From the NCBI GenBank assembly GCA_021397845.1, contig CM038052.1, forward strand, positions 43,050,949-43,114,948: DNA of 64,000 bases, in the 5' to 3' direction. Source of the DNA: Areca catechu (Eukaryota; Streptophyta; Magnoliopsida; Arecales; Arecaceae). The position numbers were made by a program, and so were the translations under genes. Every line of letters starts with the position of its first letter. Positions within the stretch are counted from its first letter, which is position 1. Positions 24,978 to 36,801 of the stretch are shown in pieces. Below the pieces are notes generated by a model that made no database searches, had not been told where the DNA came from, and worked only from the letters and a program-made list of their open reading frames with translations.

Positions 24978-25020
24978 AGATCTTTAACTCAAGGTGGTTA
25001 GACCTACAAGCTGAGTACAA

Positions 25021-25033
25021 GGCTCTGATACCA
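25021..25033 (-). other. Primer binding site of M
   Basis: On the minus strand TGGTATCAGAGCC, complementary to initiator tRNA-Met, two bases from the LTR end. Confidence 0.9.
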
Positions 25034-25035
25034 CT

Positions 25036-26594
25036 TATTGCCTAGCAAAAGCAACCTAAGAGGGGGGATAAATTGGATTTAAAAAAATTTTGTAATAGTT
25101 TAAATCAGGTGCTAGTGTGTTTGCGAAGTATTTGTATGCTCAACAAAAATATGCAATAGAAGTAATAAAATAAATTCAAGAAGAGAAAGATAAACAATTA
25201 TAAACACAATAATTTATAGTGGTTCAGTGCACTCCAAGCACCTACATCCACTCCCTAAGGTCCACTTGGATATTTCATTATAATCCAATCTTGATTATAG
25301 TAGATTAGTTTTCTGGGCTCACTAATCATAACCCCTTGATTTTTATAAGGCTAACCAAAAATCTAGTTGGTTTTCATAAAGCTCATCAACAACCTAGTTG
25401 GTTTTCGCAAGGCTCACCAACAACCTAGTTGGTTTTCAAACAAGGCTCACTAATATCCTAGCTAGTTTTCACAAGGCTCACCAACAATCTAGTTAATTTT
25501 CACAAGGCTCACCAACAACCTAAGCACTAGTTTCAATCCATTTGAAACTAGGAGCAACAAAATATATCAAGTATAATGTAAAAATACAATAAGTTTTTCA
25601 AATGGTAAATAAAATTCGATGAAGCTCTTGAAAGTTGTTTAAAAGCTTATCTTGCAGTTGTCGAAGCCTTAATCAATGCTTGAGAATGTGGACTTGAATG
25701 CTTCTTGAATACTCTTGAATGCTTGAAGTCTCAACTCACTCAAAACTATTGAATGCTTTTGATATTTTCAATTAATGTTTCATTAATTACTTATTAGTTG
25801 CTCATTTGTTGCTTCCCTCTTATGTTTTATAGATTTTAAATACCTTTCCAGGTCTTAAATGACCATTTATGACTATTGGAGAGGAGAAAATAGTCGTTAA
25901 ACATAAAAAGGAGCAGTTCTATGTTTCAAAAAATTAGCTATTACTATTCAGTCAGACCTGCAAGTGTCGACACTTCAGACCATGAGTCGACTCATGTGTC
26001 GACACTTGAGTCGACACGAGGTCAAAAAAGTTTTCTAAAGCTCTCTGGAGTACTCTGGTGTATCGATATTTTTTCTGATGAGTCGATACTTGAGTCAATA
26101 CTTCATCTTTATGAGTCAACACTTGAGCAAAAACTTGAAATCAGCAAGTTCTGTATCATTTTTGGTCTCAAGCCTTGAGTCAACACTTGGCTGAGCATGA
26201 GTCAAAACATGAGTCTAAACTTAGTTTTCATGAGTCGACACTTCAGCATGCTGGCTGAAATATTTTTTGCATATCAGCTTAGACTTCTAGAAGTCGATAC
26301 CTTGAGTTGACACTTGATCTTCATGAGTTGACACTTAGCTGAAACTTTGCTAAAACTTATCAAAATTCAAAATTTGAGTCCTTCAAAGTCATTCTTATAT
26401 GACAAGGTCCATATAACTTGGAATTTTATCAACATAAGTGACTTCTTCAATAAGATGACAAGCATTTTGATCTTCTCAATTCACTACAACTTTGATGGGT
26501 ACCTTTATCTGATAAACACACTTTTAACATATAGTTAATACTCAAATATACTTAAGTATTTTGTTATTCATCAAAATCAAGAAAAGAGTCAACA
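25036..26594 (-). repeat. 5' LTR of M
   Basis: On the minus strand it starts TGTTGACTCTTTTCTTGATTTTG (26594) and ends CTAGGCAATA (25036). The U3 side (25960-26330) is full of GAGTCGACACTTGAG-like words. A TATA box (TATAAAAC on the minus strand) lies at 25824-25831. The U5 side has about seven CTAGTTGGTTTTCACAAGGCTCACC-type units (25360-25530). Confidence 0.9.
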
Positions 26595-27313
26595 ATATTC
26601 TAGGAGTTTGGTATTGACTATACGAGAGAGGATGCTAGGGTATTACCTCACACTAATAGATATAATGAACTCTACACTATATGGGCTACCAAAAGGTAGA
26701 TGATAGATGGATCTGCAAAGTTTTGAGAAAGGGAGCTGTTGCATCTGATAGTTTAGATGATGATGATGAGGAGGAGGAGGATGATGATTATGAGGAGCCA
26801 TAGACACCTTCTAGTGATGCACCTTTTGATTCAGCATGGGATCCAAGAGCTTCTACTATACACACTTTGACTAGCCTTCTAGCTTTAGGACTCCACCAGC
26901 TCCACCTGTATTTACTAGACCACTAGCTAGTATTATTGTTGATTAGTTTACATAGTTTTCAGAGACCCTGACATTCGAGATTAGTTTCTTATTGACAGAC
27001 ATGAGAGAGGAGTTCAGGAGGAGTTCTGAGGAGAGAGGATGTATGTTTAGTAGAGCTATGATGAGCTTACATAGGATTTGAGGGAGCTGACCCTCAGAGT
27101 GGAGGTAGTAGAGTAGGTGTAGTGAGTTCAGGGGGCTCAACCTAGCTCTAAGTCTGATGTTGCTGGACTCAAAGAAGACATTATTTGGATGATGGAGAGA
27201 GTTGACAGATTCATAGTCAATCAAATAGAGACTATTGGATCTATTTACCAAGGCATCCATAGGATTGAGTCAGAGTTGGGAGCAGTTCTTCTAGGATTTA
27301 CTGGTTCCTAATC
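26595..27313 (+). pseudogene. env-like frame of element R, C-terminal part
   Basis: Distal part of an env-like frame cut by M at 26595. After a HTNRYNEL stretch (compare HTNTYS in A) comes RWICKVLRKG, an acidic run of Asp/Glu (about 26750-26805), and a helical heptad-bearing tail (DIIWMMERVDRFIVNQIETI, about 27175-27240) ending GFTGS and TAA near 27311. Several stops interrupt it. The upstream parts of R lie outside the window on the left. Confidence 0.6.
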
Positions 27314-27454
27314 TACATCCTAAACTTTGATACTTTACTATAAAGCTTTGATACATCCTATACCATAACTTGTAAAACTCTGATACATTTTATATTGCAA
27401 AGTTTTTTTTAATCTCTATGTCCAGTATTTTGTTATCATCAAAAAGGAAAAGAT
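27314..27454 (+). other. 3' untranslated region and polypurine tract of R
   Basis: It carries CTTTGATAC and CTCTGATAC words. It ends with TTTTGTTATCATC and the tract AAAAAGGAAAAGAT, then the LTR start TGTTGATCC. Confidence 0.8.
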
Positions 27455-27808
27455 TGTTGATCCTTGAAATGATTTTGATGATTATAAAATATTAAAGCAT
27501 GAAAAGTATAATAATATCTCTCAAATTGTTTAAGAATATTTTTATAAAGAGCATATAGTTTCAAAGAATGATTCATGAAGACATTAGGATGCTTTGTGAT
27601 CTCTTATAGATAAATAAAAGTTGTTATGAATTGTTGGTATGATTGGAGAGCTCATAAGAATCATTAAATATATTTATGAGGTTTTGAGAGCTAAATTTTA
27701 TTTTGTTAAGATGAAATAGTAGTTAGAATTCAAGTTTGGAATGAAGAGTTGACCCATGAAACTTAAAGCCAAACTCTGGCATGTTTTGGAAGTGGCACAT
27801 TAGTTTGG

Positions 27809-27813
27809 CATGT
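27809..27813. repeat. Target duplication of A, left copy
   Basis: CATGT, identical to 39196-39200 on the other side of A. Confidence 0.95.
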
Positions 27814-29478
27814 TGTTGACCCCATAAGTGATTTTGATGATAACAAAACATTGGAGCATGCATTTGTTTTACTAACAACTCCTCAAGTGTGTTACAAGTT
27901 TTTGTAAGATGATTCTAATGCTCAATTACAATTCCTACATCCTTAGTTTTTGAAATGAGTTGTATTGTAAGTGATTCATGTAAAGAAGAACCCAAAGAAA
28001 AGGTTAAGTAAAAATTATGAAAATGGGTTATTCCTATATGTGTTTCAAGCTTAAGATTTCTTAGAAATATGGTTAGAAGAGTTTGAAGGCATCTTGAGAC
28101 TTTGAAGACTTGATGGATGATTTCTGGAGAAAAATTGATAATTCACTGAAGAATTCATCTGAGCCGACTCGAAAAGAAGAAAGCCGACTCTAGCATATGG
28201 TACACATGAAGATTTCTGGCATGCAGATATCTGAGCCGACTCTAAGGGACCCGAGCTGACTCGCCTAGAGTACCATTTCCTAAATCAGATAAGCGAGTCG
28301 ACCCGAAGGATGTTCGAGCCGACTCTATCATTCAGTCAGACATCCGAGTCGACCCTTCAGAAGTTTGAGCCAACTCCTCTAGAGTCCAGAAAGAAGAGTT
28401 CTGATTGAATAGCCAACTGAGTTGACTCTAATGAATATGAGCCGACTCTTCCAGACTACAATTCTAAAGGCCTATGAATGCTAGCCGACTTGAAGTAAGG
28501 CGAGCCGACTCTTTCAGAGTAAGGAATCATGCTACCGAGAAATTGAGCTGACCTGATTAAAGAGAGGTAACTCGACGAGAACTACTTTATGGATCCGAGC
28601 CGACTCGAAGGTCATTTTCAGACCTATAACGGCTAGTTCCAGAACTTGAAATTTGAATCCAAAAAGTGCTCTAATGGTCATGTGTCACATCCCAACATTC
28701 TACAATGACTAAAATCATCTAAGAAGAGTACAAGACTCTATAAAAGAAGGTTTGGGATAACTTTTGAGAAGGTTAATGAATGTTTAATGCTTACTTGAGC
28801 TTGTGAGCTAGAGAGCATTGCAAGAGCATTCAAGATAGACTTCAAATCTTCACCAACTCATATATGAAGCTTGAAGCAATTATTGAGGAAGCTAAAGAAG
28901 CCATTAAAGTGCATTGAAGTGTAATTAAGAGGGCTTCTCTCGAGCTGCATCGGTAACCATCCGACAAAATTTGTTTGTCATTCTGTTGCTTTCTCTTTAC
29001 AATTCTTTTTGAATTGCTAGGTTGTTGGTGAGCCCGGTCTAAAAACCAAGTGGGTTGTTAGTGATCCCGTTGAAAACTAACTGTAAGGGTTCTTGGTGAT
29101 CCTGGTAAAACCAAGTTGGGTTCTTAGTGATCCTGTTTATAACCAAGTCTTGAGTTTCTTTGGTGACCCCGGTTTAAAAACCAAAGGAAGTTAGGTTTGG
29201 ATTATGAGCCTATTAAAATAATCCGACTGTATTCTGGTGGGGGATATAGTGGAAATTCCAAGTGGTAATCTTGGGTAGTGGATGTAGGAGCTGGTTGCTC
29301 CGAACCACTATAATTTCTGTGTGTCTGTGTTGTGCTTTTCTATCTACTTTTGCTTATGCTTTTAATTATCTATATCATAGCATTTAACACTTTAAAGTAG
29401 TTTTCAAAGAGCACTTAATTGCTTTAATATTTTAAAATCCCAGTTCACCCCCCTCTTGGAAAAGCCACCTGGGCAACA
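27814..29478 (+). repeat. 5' LTR of A
   Basis: It starts TGTTGACCCCATAAGTG and ends CCACCTGGGCAACA. Bases 28155-28610 hold a dense array of GAGCCGACTCGAA-type words. TATA at 28739-28746. The U5 part has TTGGTGAGCC...AAAACCAAG units (29020-29190). Confidence 0.96.
28739..28746 (+). promoter_or_regulatory. TATA box of A 5' LTR
   Basis: TATAAAAG in the context GACTCTATAAAAGAAGG. The same box occurs in the 3' LTR (38457-38464). Confidence 0.75.
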
Positions 29479-29480
29479 AC

Positions 29481-29491
29481 TGGTATCAAAG
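29481..29491 (+). other. Primer binding site of A
   Basis: TGGTATCAAAG, one mismatch to the initiator tRNA-Met complement in the first 11 bases, two bases after the LTR. Confidence 0.85.
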
Positions 29492-29524
29492 TAGTGTCTT
29501 TGAATACATTTAGAGTAAAGATTG

Positions 29525-31126
29525 ATGGCTCATCCCATGAGTACATCTTTGGTCGAAGGCTAATCTACCAATAGACCTCCACTCTTCATGGGCATAAATT
29601 ATTCCTATTGGAAAGCTATAATAAAAATCTATATTCAACCTATCGATTTTCAATTATGGAAGGTCATTCTAAAAGGGCCACATATTTCCATGATCAAAAT
29701 TAATGGCGTGAATGTCCCAAAGCTTGAAAAGGACTGGGATGAACACAACATAAAGATGGGGGAATTAAATGCCAAAGCCATGAATCTATTATACTGTGCT
29801 TTAGATGCTAACAAGTTCAATCGAATTTCCACTTGCTCTTCTGCAAAGGAAATTTGGGATAAACTCGAAGTGATCCACAAAGGAACTTCCCAAGTGAAGA
29901 CTTCGAAGATTAATCTTCTTGTACATAGTTATGAACTTTTCAAAATGAAATAAAATGAAACTATCTCTGCCATGTTTACTCATTTTACAGATATTATTAA
30001 TGGTTTGAAAAGTCTTGGCAGGGTTTATTCAAATGCTGATCTAGTACAGAAGATTCTCAGATCACTTCCGGACAAGTGGGATCCTAAAGTGACTGCCATC
30101 AAGGAAGCTAAAAATCTAAACACCTTACCTCTAGATGAACTGATGGATTCTCTCATCACACATGAGCTAGCCATGCAGCATAGGACTGATGATGATCAGA
30201 AGAAGAAAAAAATAATAGCCTTCAAAGCTGCATCGGATTCAAAGAAAGATGAGGAATCGGAAAATGAATGCTCCTCCTCTGAAGATGACTTGGAAGATGA
30301 AGATATTGCTATGGTCATGAGGAGATTTAGAAGGTTTTTGGGAAAAAAGAAAGGAAGATACTATAGAAAATTTCATAAATGAGGTAAGCACTCCAAGGAC
30401 AAGGACAAGGACAGAAAAAAATACAAAGAACAGATGTCCATGTGATATGAATGTAAGAAGCCCGGGCATATCCATCCAGATTGTCCTCTACTGAAAAAGA
30501 TGTTTAAGAAAAAGAAAAAGAAAGTGATGGTTGCTACATTGAGCGACAACGAAGAGTCGACTTCATCCAAAGAATTTACTTTTGAAGATGAGGTAACATC
30601 TCCCGAACCTCAATTAGAATTTACTTTTGATGAATTGAATTATGCTTTTCACGATTTATTATCTGAATATAGAAAGGCTGGAATAAAGATAAGAACTCTA
30701 AAGAATACAAATGATTCTTTACAAAAAGAGAATGAAAAAATTTCAGAAAAGAATATTTTATTGCAAAGAGATTTACATGCCTTTTTTGAAAAGAACAAAT
30801 CTTTGGAAACTGACAAAAATGCATGTATTAAGAAAAACGAAGCTTTGACTATTGAAAATAATGATTTGAAAAGGGAGGTTGAAAAACTCAAGCCACTGGT
30901 TGAAAAACTCATTTTATCTTCAAATAAGCTTAGGTTAATTTTAAAAGATCAAAGAATTTCTATAAACAAAGCTAGAATTGGTTTCAATTTTTTTAGATCA
31001 AATGGGATTTCAGCTACTAAATTCATATCTTCAAAAGCATATGTTCCAAAATCAATATCTCAGGAAGCTTTTGTATCTAATTATTCTGCATCAACATCTA
31101 GAACTTCAATTCATACATCTTTTTAG
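29525..31126 (+). pseudogene. gag: gag of A (single frame with four premature stops)
   Basis: The frame from ATG 29525 (MAHPMSTSLVEG) to TAG 31124-31126 has no frameshift. It is interrupted only by TAA near 29561, TAA at 29951, TGA near 30380 and TGA at 30443-30445. Parts in order: gag start domain (GINYSYWKAIIKIYIQPIDF), UBN2-type capsid (LYCALDANKFNRIST, SLPDKWDPKVT), acidic/basic linker, a zinc knuckle whose first Cys position is the last TGA (YECKKPGHIHPDC follows), and a coiled coil of about 110 residues (30640-30950). A second, degraded knuckle follows at about 31137-31180 (CYAYHGVGHKFF). The stops mostly fit C-to-T changes at Gln or Arg codons. Confidence 0.9.
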
Positions 31127-32760
31127 AATTATATAATTGTATGTTATGCATATCATGGGGTTGGACATAAATTCTTTTAATATAATTCATTAATGAAAAA
31201 TGCATATTTTAAGAATAGAATTAAAAGAATTTGGGTTTCCAAAGAAACCACCTTTGCTAACCTGCAAGGACCCAAGACAGCTTGGGTACCTAAAAGAACT
31301 TCTTGATTGTCTTGCAAGAATGTCTCGCAGCCCAAAAATTGAAGAAAAGATGGTATCTCGACAGTGGCTATTCAAGGCATATGATGGATGACAAGGATCA
31401 ATTTATCACCCTAGAGATGAAAAAAGGAGGTATGGTTACTTTTGGAGATAATGGCAAGGGAAAAATAATCAGAATTGGTAAAATCAAAATAACCCCTGTA
31501 CTTTTATTGAAAATATATTGCTAGTAGACAAGTTGAAGCATAATTTATTAAGTATTAGTCAATTATGTGATAAAGGCTTCAATGTTGTCTTTGAATCATC
31601 TATGTGTATTGTAACAAACTCTCTTGATTCTAGCAGTAAGTTTATTAGATATAGACTTAGAAATATTTATGTGGTAGACCTTAATGATCTAGCCATATTT
31701 AGTAGTTCCAGTCTAATTGCAATGAATGCTAAGACCAAGGAGTCTTGTTTACTTTAGCATAGACGATTAGGTCATGCTAGCATGCATACTATTGCCAAGC
31801 TAATTTCCAAGAATCTAGTTAGAGGCATGCCTAAATTCAAAGTAGATCTTAATCATGTTTGCGATGCATGCCAAATGGGTAAACAAACAAGGAAGAGTTT
31901 TAAATCTAAAAATATGATTTTAACTACTATACCCCTTGAGCTACTTCACATGGACTTATTTGGACCAACTAGGACCACAAGCCTAGATGGTATGAAATAT
32001 GCATTTGTGATAGTAAATGATTTCTTTAGATTTACTTGGATTTTGTTTATCGCTCATAAAGATGAAACTTTTAAAGTCTTTCTAAAATTTCACAAAAAGG
32101 TTTCTAATCAAAAAAATCTTTCAATAGTTTCAATTAGGAGTGATCACGGCACGGAATTTGAAAATCAATTTTTTGATGATTATTGCATAGAAAATGGCAT
32201 TGATCACAATTTCTCCGCTCCTAGGACACCATAACAAAATGGTGTTGTAGAGAGAAAAAATAGGACTTTGGAAGAGATGGCCTAAAAAATGTTATGTGAA
32301 GGCAATCTTCCAAGGTACTTTTGGATAGAAGCGATGAACACTGCTTGTTATATCTTGAACCGCATTTTGATTCATCTTATTTTAAAAAAACCCCCTGTGA
32401 GCTTTAGAATGAAAAGAAACCCAACATTAATTACTTTCATGTATGTGGTTGTAAATGCTTTGTGCTTAATAATGGTAAAGATAATCTAGAAAAATTTGAT
32501 GCTAAATTTGATGAAGCAATTTTTCTTGGTTATTCATTACATAGCAAAACATATAAAGTATTTAACAAACAAACTCTAATTGTAGAAGAATCAATGCATG
32601 TCATTTTTTGTGAAACTAACCCCTCACCTTCTAAGAAAGAAGAGTGCATAGACAATGATGTATGTACATTTCAAAAAGAAATGAAAGACATGAGCATACA
32701 AGAAAGACCAACTCAAGAAGGATAAGAAACGGTAAGCAAGGATCATGCTGATCTACCAAG
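31127..32760 (+). pseudogene. pol: pol of A: protease and integrase (broken)
   Basis: The protease box is WYLDSGYSRHM (about 31350-31385): the DSG core is kept, but the usual Cys is Tyr. Strands FGDNGKGKIIRIGKIK and KLKHNLLSISQLCDKGF follow. The integrase has a zinc-binding part (HRRLGHASMHT ... CDACQMGKQTR, about 31760-31890) and a core with all three acidic residues readable: LLHMDLFGP (about 31942), IRSDHGTEFEN (about 32135-32165) and GVVERKN (about 32243-32263). TAA at 32232 and other stops separate these. The C-terminal part includes KFDAKFDEAIFLGYS (about 32490-32535). Confidence 0.88.
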
Positions 32761-34406
32761 AGAATAGATGTATGTAACCTCTCATCCAAGAGATTTAATT
32801 ATTAGTGATCCTTCACAAGGTATTAGGACTAGGTCATCATATAGAGATGCATATGATTACCTAGCCTTTGTGTCACAAATAGAATCTCATAGCTTAGAAG
32901 AAGCTCAATCTGATCCTAATTAGATGATGGTCATGCATGAAGAACTAAATCAGTTTGAAAGAAATAAGGTATGAACTTTAGTTGAAAGACCATCAAACCA
33001 TCCTATCATAGAAACCAAATGGGTCTATAGAAACAAATTAGATGAACAAGGCAACATAATTAGAAAAAAAGCTAGATTGGTGGCTAAGGGATATAACCAA
33101 GAAGAAGGTATAGATTTTGATGAAACATATGCACCTGTAGCAAGACTAGAAGCCATTAGATTACTTCTTGCATTTTCTTGCTAAATGAATTTCAAACTCT
33201 TTCAAATGGATGTAAAAAGTGCATTCTTGAATGGTTTTACATCCGAACATGTTTTTATAGAACAAGCACTAGGTTTTGAAAGTCATGTTTTTCCGATTCA
33301 TGTTTTTAAACTCAATAAAACATTATATGGTTTGAAACAAGCACCTAGAGCCTGGTATGATAGACTTAGCACTTTCTTGATTGAAAATAATTTTACAAGG
33401 AAAAATGTTGACAAAACTCTTTTCATTAAGAAGAAAGATAATAATTTATTAGTTGTACAGATTTATGTTGATGATATTATATTTGGTGCAACTAATAAAA
33501 CTCTTTATAGAGAATTTGCTAAGTTAATGCAGAGAGAATTTAAAATGAGCCTAATGGGTAAACTTAACTACTTCCTTGGACTTCAAATGAAATAAACAAA
33601 GGAAGGAATCTTCATTAACCAAGCCAAATATACCAAAGAAATTATCAAGAAGTTTGGTATGGAGTCAAGCAAACAAATGAGCACACCCATGAGCCCAACC
33701 TGCAGATTGGATAAAGATGAAGATGGATCCAACATTGATTAAAAACTCTATCGAGGTATGATTAGATCATTACTGTACTTAACTACAAGTAGACCTAATA
33801 TCTTGTTTAGCATATGTATATGTGCTAGATTCCAATCTAATCCTAAAGAAACACATATGCATGTTGTTAAAAGGATTATACGATATTTGAAAGGAACAAG
33901 TAATCTAGGTCTATAGTTTTTAAAGCATTCTTCATTGAATTTGATTAGATTTTCCAATGCTGATTATGCTGGTTGTAAAATTGATATAAAAAGCACTAGT
34001 GGCACATGCCAATTTCTAGGAGTGAATTTAATCTCATGGCACTGCAAGAAACAAAACTCGATAGCACTATCTACTGTTAAGGCAAAGTATGTTGCTGTAG
34101 GGAGTTGTTGTGCACGTGTTATGGATTAAATAACAAATAGAAGACTTTAGTGTTACATAATCTAAAACTTCTATCAAATATGATAACATAAGTGCTATAA
34201 ATTTAACAAAAAATCTAACTCAGCATTCAAGAACTAAATGCATAGAAATTAGACACCATTTTATTAGAGATCATATTTTGAATGATGAAATTGAACTAGA
34301 ATTTATCCCAACTAAGAACCAACTTGCTGACATTTTCACTAAGCCACTCAACCAAGATAGATTTGAGATGATTAGAGGAGAATTAGGTCTTTGTGATCCC
34401 TTCTAG
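32761..34406 (+). pseudogene. pol: pol of A: reverse transcriptase and RNase H (RNase H mutated)
   Basis: RT runs from ETKWVYRNKLDEQG (about 33010) through ARLVAKGYNQEEGIDFDETY and FQMDVKSAFLNG (first catalytic Asp present) to the palm box YVDDIIFG (about 33464-33487), all readable in one 136-codon open piece plus neighbours. A TAA at 33593 replaces an expected Gln. RNase H keeps SNADYAGC and KSTSGTCQFLGVNLISW. The conserved STTEAEYVA motif reads STVKAKYVA, so both Glu positions are Lys. The natural end is TAG 34404-34406 after GLCDPF. Confidence 0.9.
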
Positions 34407-34832
34407 ATTTTCCAAACCTAATCCCTTCAAAATTAAGAAAAAATTATCTAGAAAACCTTCTACATCAATTCAATCTCTTTGGCATCTCTCCATGAGATTT
34501 TCCTAAATTTATTTTCATTTTTGATCAATTTTAACTTTTGTGGAAAGTTTCTGTTCGAGTCGACTCGAGTAATTGTGCTCAGGTCGAGCCGACTTGAATC
34601 ACTGTGTAATTCTGTTTTTGCTCTGGTCGAGCTGACTCGGGCAATTTAGGGTTAACCGAGCCGACTCGAATGTCTGGTAAACTATTTTTTAATAAGAGCT
34701 ATAGAACTCTTCTGAACCTTTCTATATTTTGTTCCTGCTCTAGATTGAGGTTTTTCACTTGCATATCACTACCAAACCTCCAAAATCCTCTCTCCTTAGC
34801 TCCAATCTTCCAATTTCTCCCAAATCTAGGTA
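34407..34832 (+). other. pol-env spacer of A with GCCGACTCG words
   Basis: No gene. Bases 34553-34675 carry four to five copies of GAGCCGACTCG-type words (GAGTCGACTCGAG, CGAGCCGACTTGAA, CGAGCTGACTCGG, CGAGCCGACTCGAA), the same words that fill A's U3. A pyrimidine-rich leader follows. Confidence 0.6.
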
Positions 34833-36801
34833 ATGGCAGCTAGGGGGGCTATCGAAAAATGCACTCAAATGACTGTTCCCACTGCTGAGATAGAGAGAAG
34901 GACAAAGTGTCAGCAAGAAGAGCCAACTCAAGCAGTTGAGAGAGAAGAGCATCATGAAATGACTGAAGCAAGGACAACACTACAACTCCCTCATCGAGGC
35001 AAGTAATTTCTATGTCCAATCACCTGGTTACCAGTGGTAGAAGAATCATTTTTACTTTTTTGAAAGAATTAGGGCTGAAAATTGGAGATTCTATTAAAGA
35101 ATTAAGATGGAGTTACTTCTGTTCATTGAATGTGCCTACCTATCCTGCTTTAGTGAAAACATTTTATAAAAACCTAAGGTTAGAGGCACATCACGTTGAG
35201 TCAACAATCAAAGGCAAAAGGGTGATTATTACTGAGGAAAGATTGAGCACCATCTTGGAAATGCTGGCAAAAGGGTCAAAGCATTTGGTACTAAAGGATA
35301 GAGAGAAAACCCTAAGTACCATACTGAACAGAGAAGACATTAATGAGGTTGGAACAGTTATGGCAAATACTCTCTCACTGGAAATGTGGTTGCTCCATAA
35401 TTTTATCAGTCGGATCTTTGTTCCAAGGACAGGAAGATTCGATTTGATTAGTGAGAGAGATTTGTGTTTTATGGAGCACATCATAGAGGGGGAGACATTG
35501 AATTTACCATACATTATGATTATGCAGATGAGAGAAGCTGTAAGAAAAGTCAAAGCTTGCTTGCCTTACGGCATGGTTCTAACACTACTATTCCAAGCAT
35601 CCAGAATCAGTTTGGAAGGGGAAGATGGGAGACCATTACATCACACCAATACTTATTCCTCCAAGACTTTATAGCGCATGGGTTATGAATTTAGTGGAGG
35701 AATCTGGAAAAGGAAAGGGTCTGACGCAAGAGCTATAGAAGCCTCTTCCAGCAGCACTGATGACAGTGACAGTGAGGAGCTTCCCAGGGAGATCTCCACT
35801 ACTGGACCTTCTGCACCTGAGGACACTGTTGCTGCTTCAGAGGATATTATTGATGTTCCCGTTGCTGCTTCTACTGAGTTTGCCACCACTTCTGAGCCAG
35901 CTATGCCTGAGTTTGCAGCTATGAAGATTGAGCCTACTGGTATCACTGAGGCTATGGAGATAGTGCACATTGATTATGAGACTCCCTTACCTACTTCTCC
36001 ACCAGCACATACTGCTCCGGGTTCATCTGCACACTCTACAAGAGTTTCAGTGACTCAAGAGTTCATAAAATAGCAGATGAGATCACTAACTGATACACTG
36101 ACCTACTCATTAACTAGTATGTTTGGCGAGCTTCACCAGTCAGTGGACACTAGATTAGACCTGCTCAGCACTAAGGTCAAAGAGCTATGCACTAGAGTTG
36201 ACTCACTTGAGTCATCTAGACCTGCCTCTCAGCTTGACACACAGCCCCTAGCAGCTATACTCCAATCTGCCTCTGAAACTATAAAAAGATCAATTGAACA
36301 AAGCATAGAAGAATTCGGGACAAAACTGAGGGAGTTAAGCTTCAGAATGGGAGCTATGGAACAAGGCAAAACAATGGAGAAAGACTACACTAAGGGCATA
36401 GGGATCCTTAGGTCTGAGTTCAGAAGATTTAGAGGTTCTGCTAAAGCAATTACGAATGCCCAAGCTACTGAACTAGTTGCACTGAATACTGAGGTGAAGA
36501 AGCTAGATGAAAAGATAGATATAGTTCAATTTAAACTTGATCAACTCTCTACCAAAGTCATTGCAGCACTTGCTACCCCTGGACCTCAGACAGCACCTCA
36601 ACCTAGACCTACCTCTACACCACACCCTAGGTAGCCAGCTCCTCACCTTAGGCCTCATGGTTCACATCCCTCTTTTGTACCTCCAGGAGTATTTGATCCT
36701 GAACCCATTTCATCTAGACCACCTCCAGAACCATCTACTAGCACTAGAGTAGATGTAGACATAATTGATTGTATCTTTGCTTGGAATTATATCTTTTTGT
36801 A
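34833..36801 (+). pseudogene. env-like frame of A (nearly open; three premature TAG)
   Basis: A first ATG at 34833 opens a short Glu/Thr-rich stretch in another frame. The main frame runs from 35012 to TAA at 36799-36801, about 597 codons, broken only by TAG at 35672, 36071 and 36632. Parts: an N-terminal globular block (residues 1-220; TFLKELGLKIGDSIKELRWS, LEMWLLHNFISRIFVPRTGRF, ACLPYGMVLTLLFQASRISL) that I relate to the Pfam putative plant transposon protein family; an acidic Ser/Thr/Pro linker (35740-36030); a long heptad-bearing coil (36090-36560; LLSTKVKELCTRVDSLES, LNTEVKKLDEKIDIVQFKLD); and a Pro-rich tail. No signal peptide or membrane segment is visible, so a fusion glycoprotein is unlikely. 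Role unknown. Confidence 0.72.

Larger units (their letters stand above)
3000..26594 (-). mobile_element. SIRE-type Ty1/copia element M, interrupted by P
   Basis: A reverse-oriented SIRE/Maximus element in two blocks, 18649-26594 and 3000-5065, split by element P. Read on the minus strand it has a 5' LTR, primer binding site, gag, pol in copia order (protease, integrase, RT, RNase H), a spacer, an env-like frame, an AT-rich untranslated stretch and a polypurine tract. The 3' LTR is missing because chromovirus Q begins exactly after the tract; it may lie left of the window. Without P it is about 10 kb plus one LTR, the normal size for SIRE elements. Its right flank (26595-26599, atatt) lies in the env-like frame of element R. 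Confidence 0.88.

Noticed and set aside
34833..36801. Calling the env-like frame a retroviral envelope.
   Set aside because: I see no signal peptide, cleavage site or membrane helix; only position supports the name.
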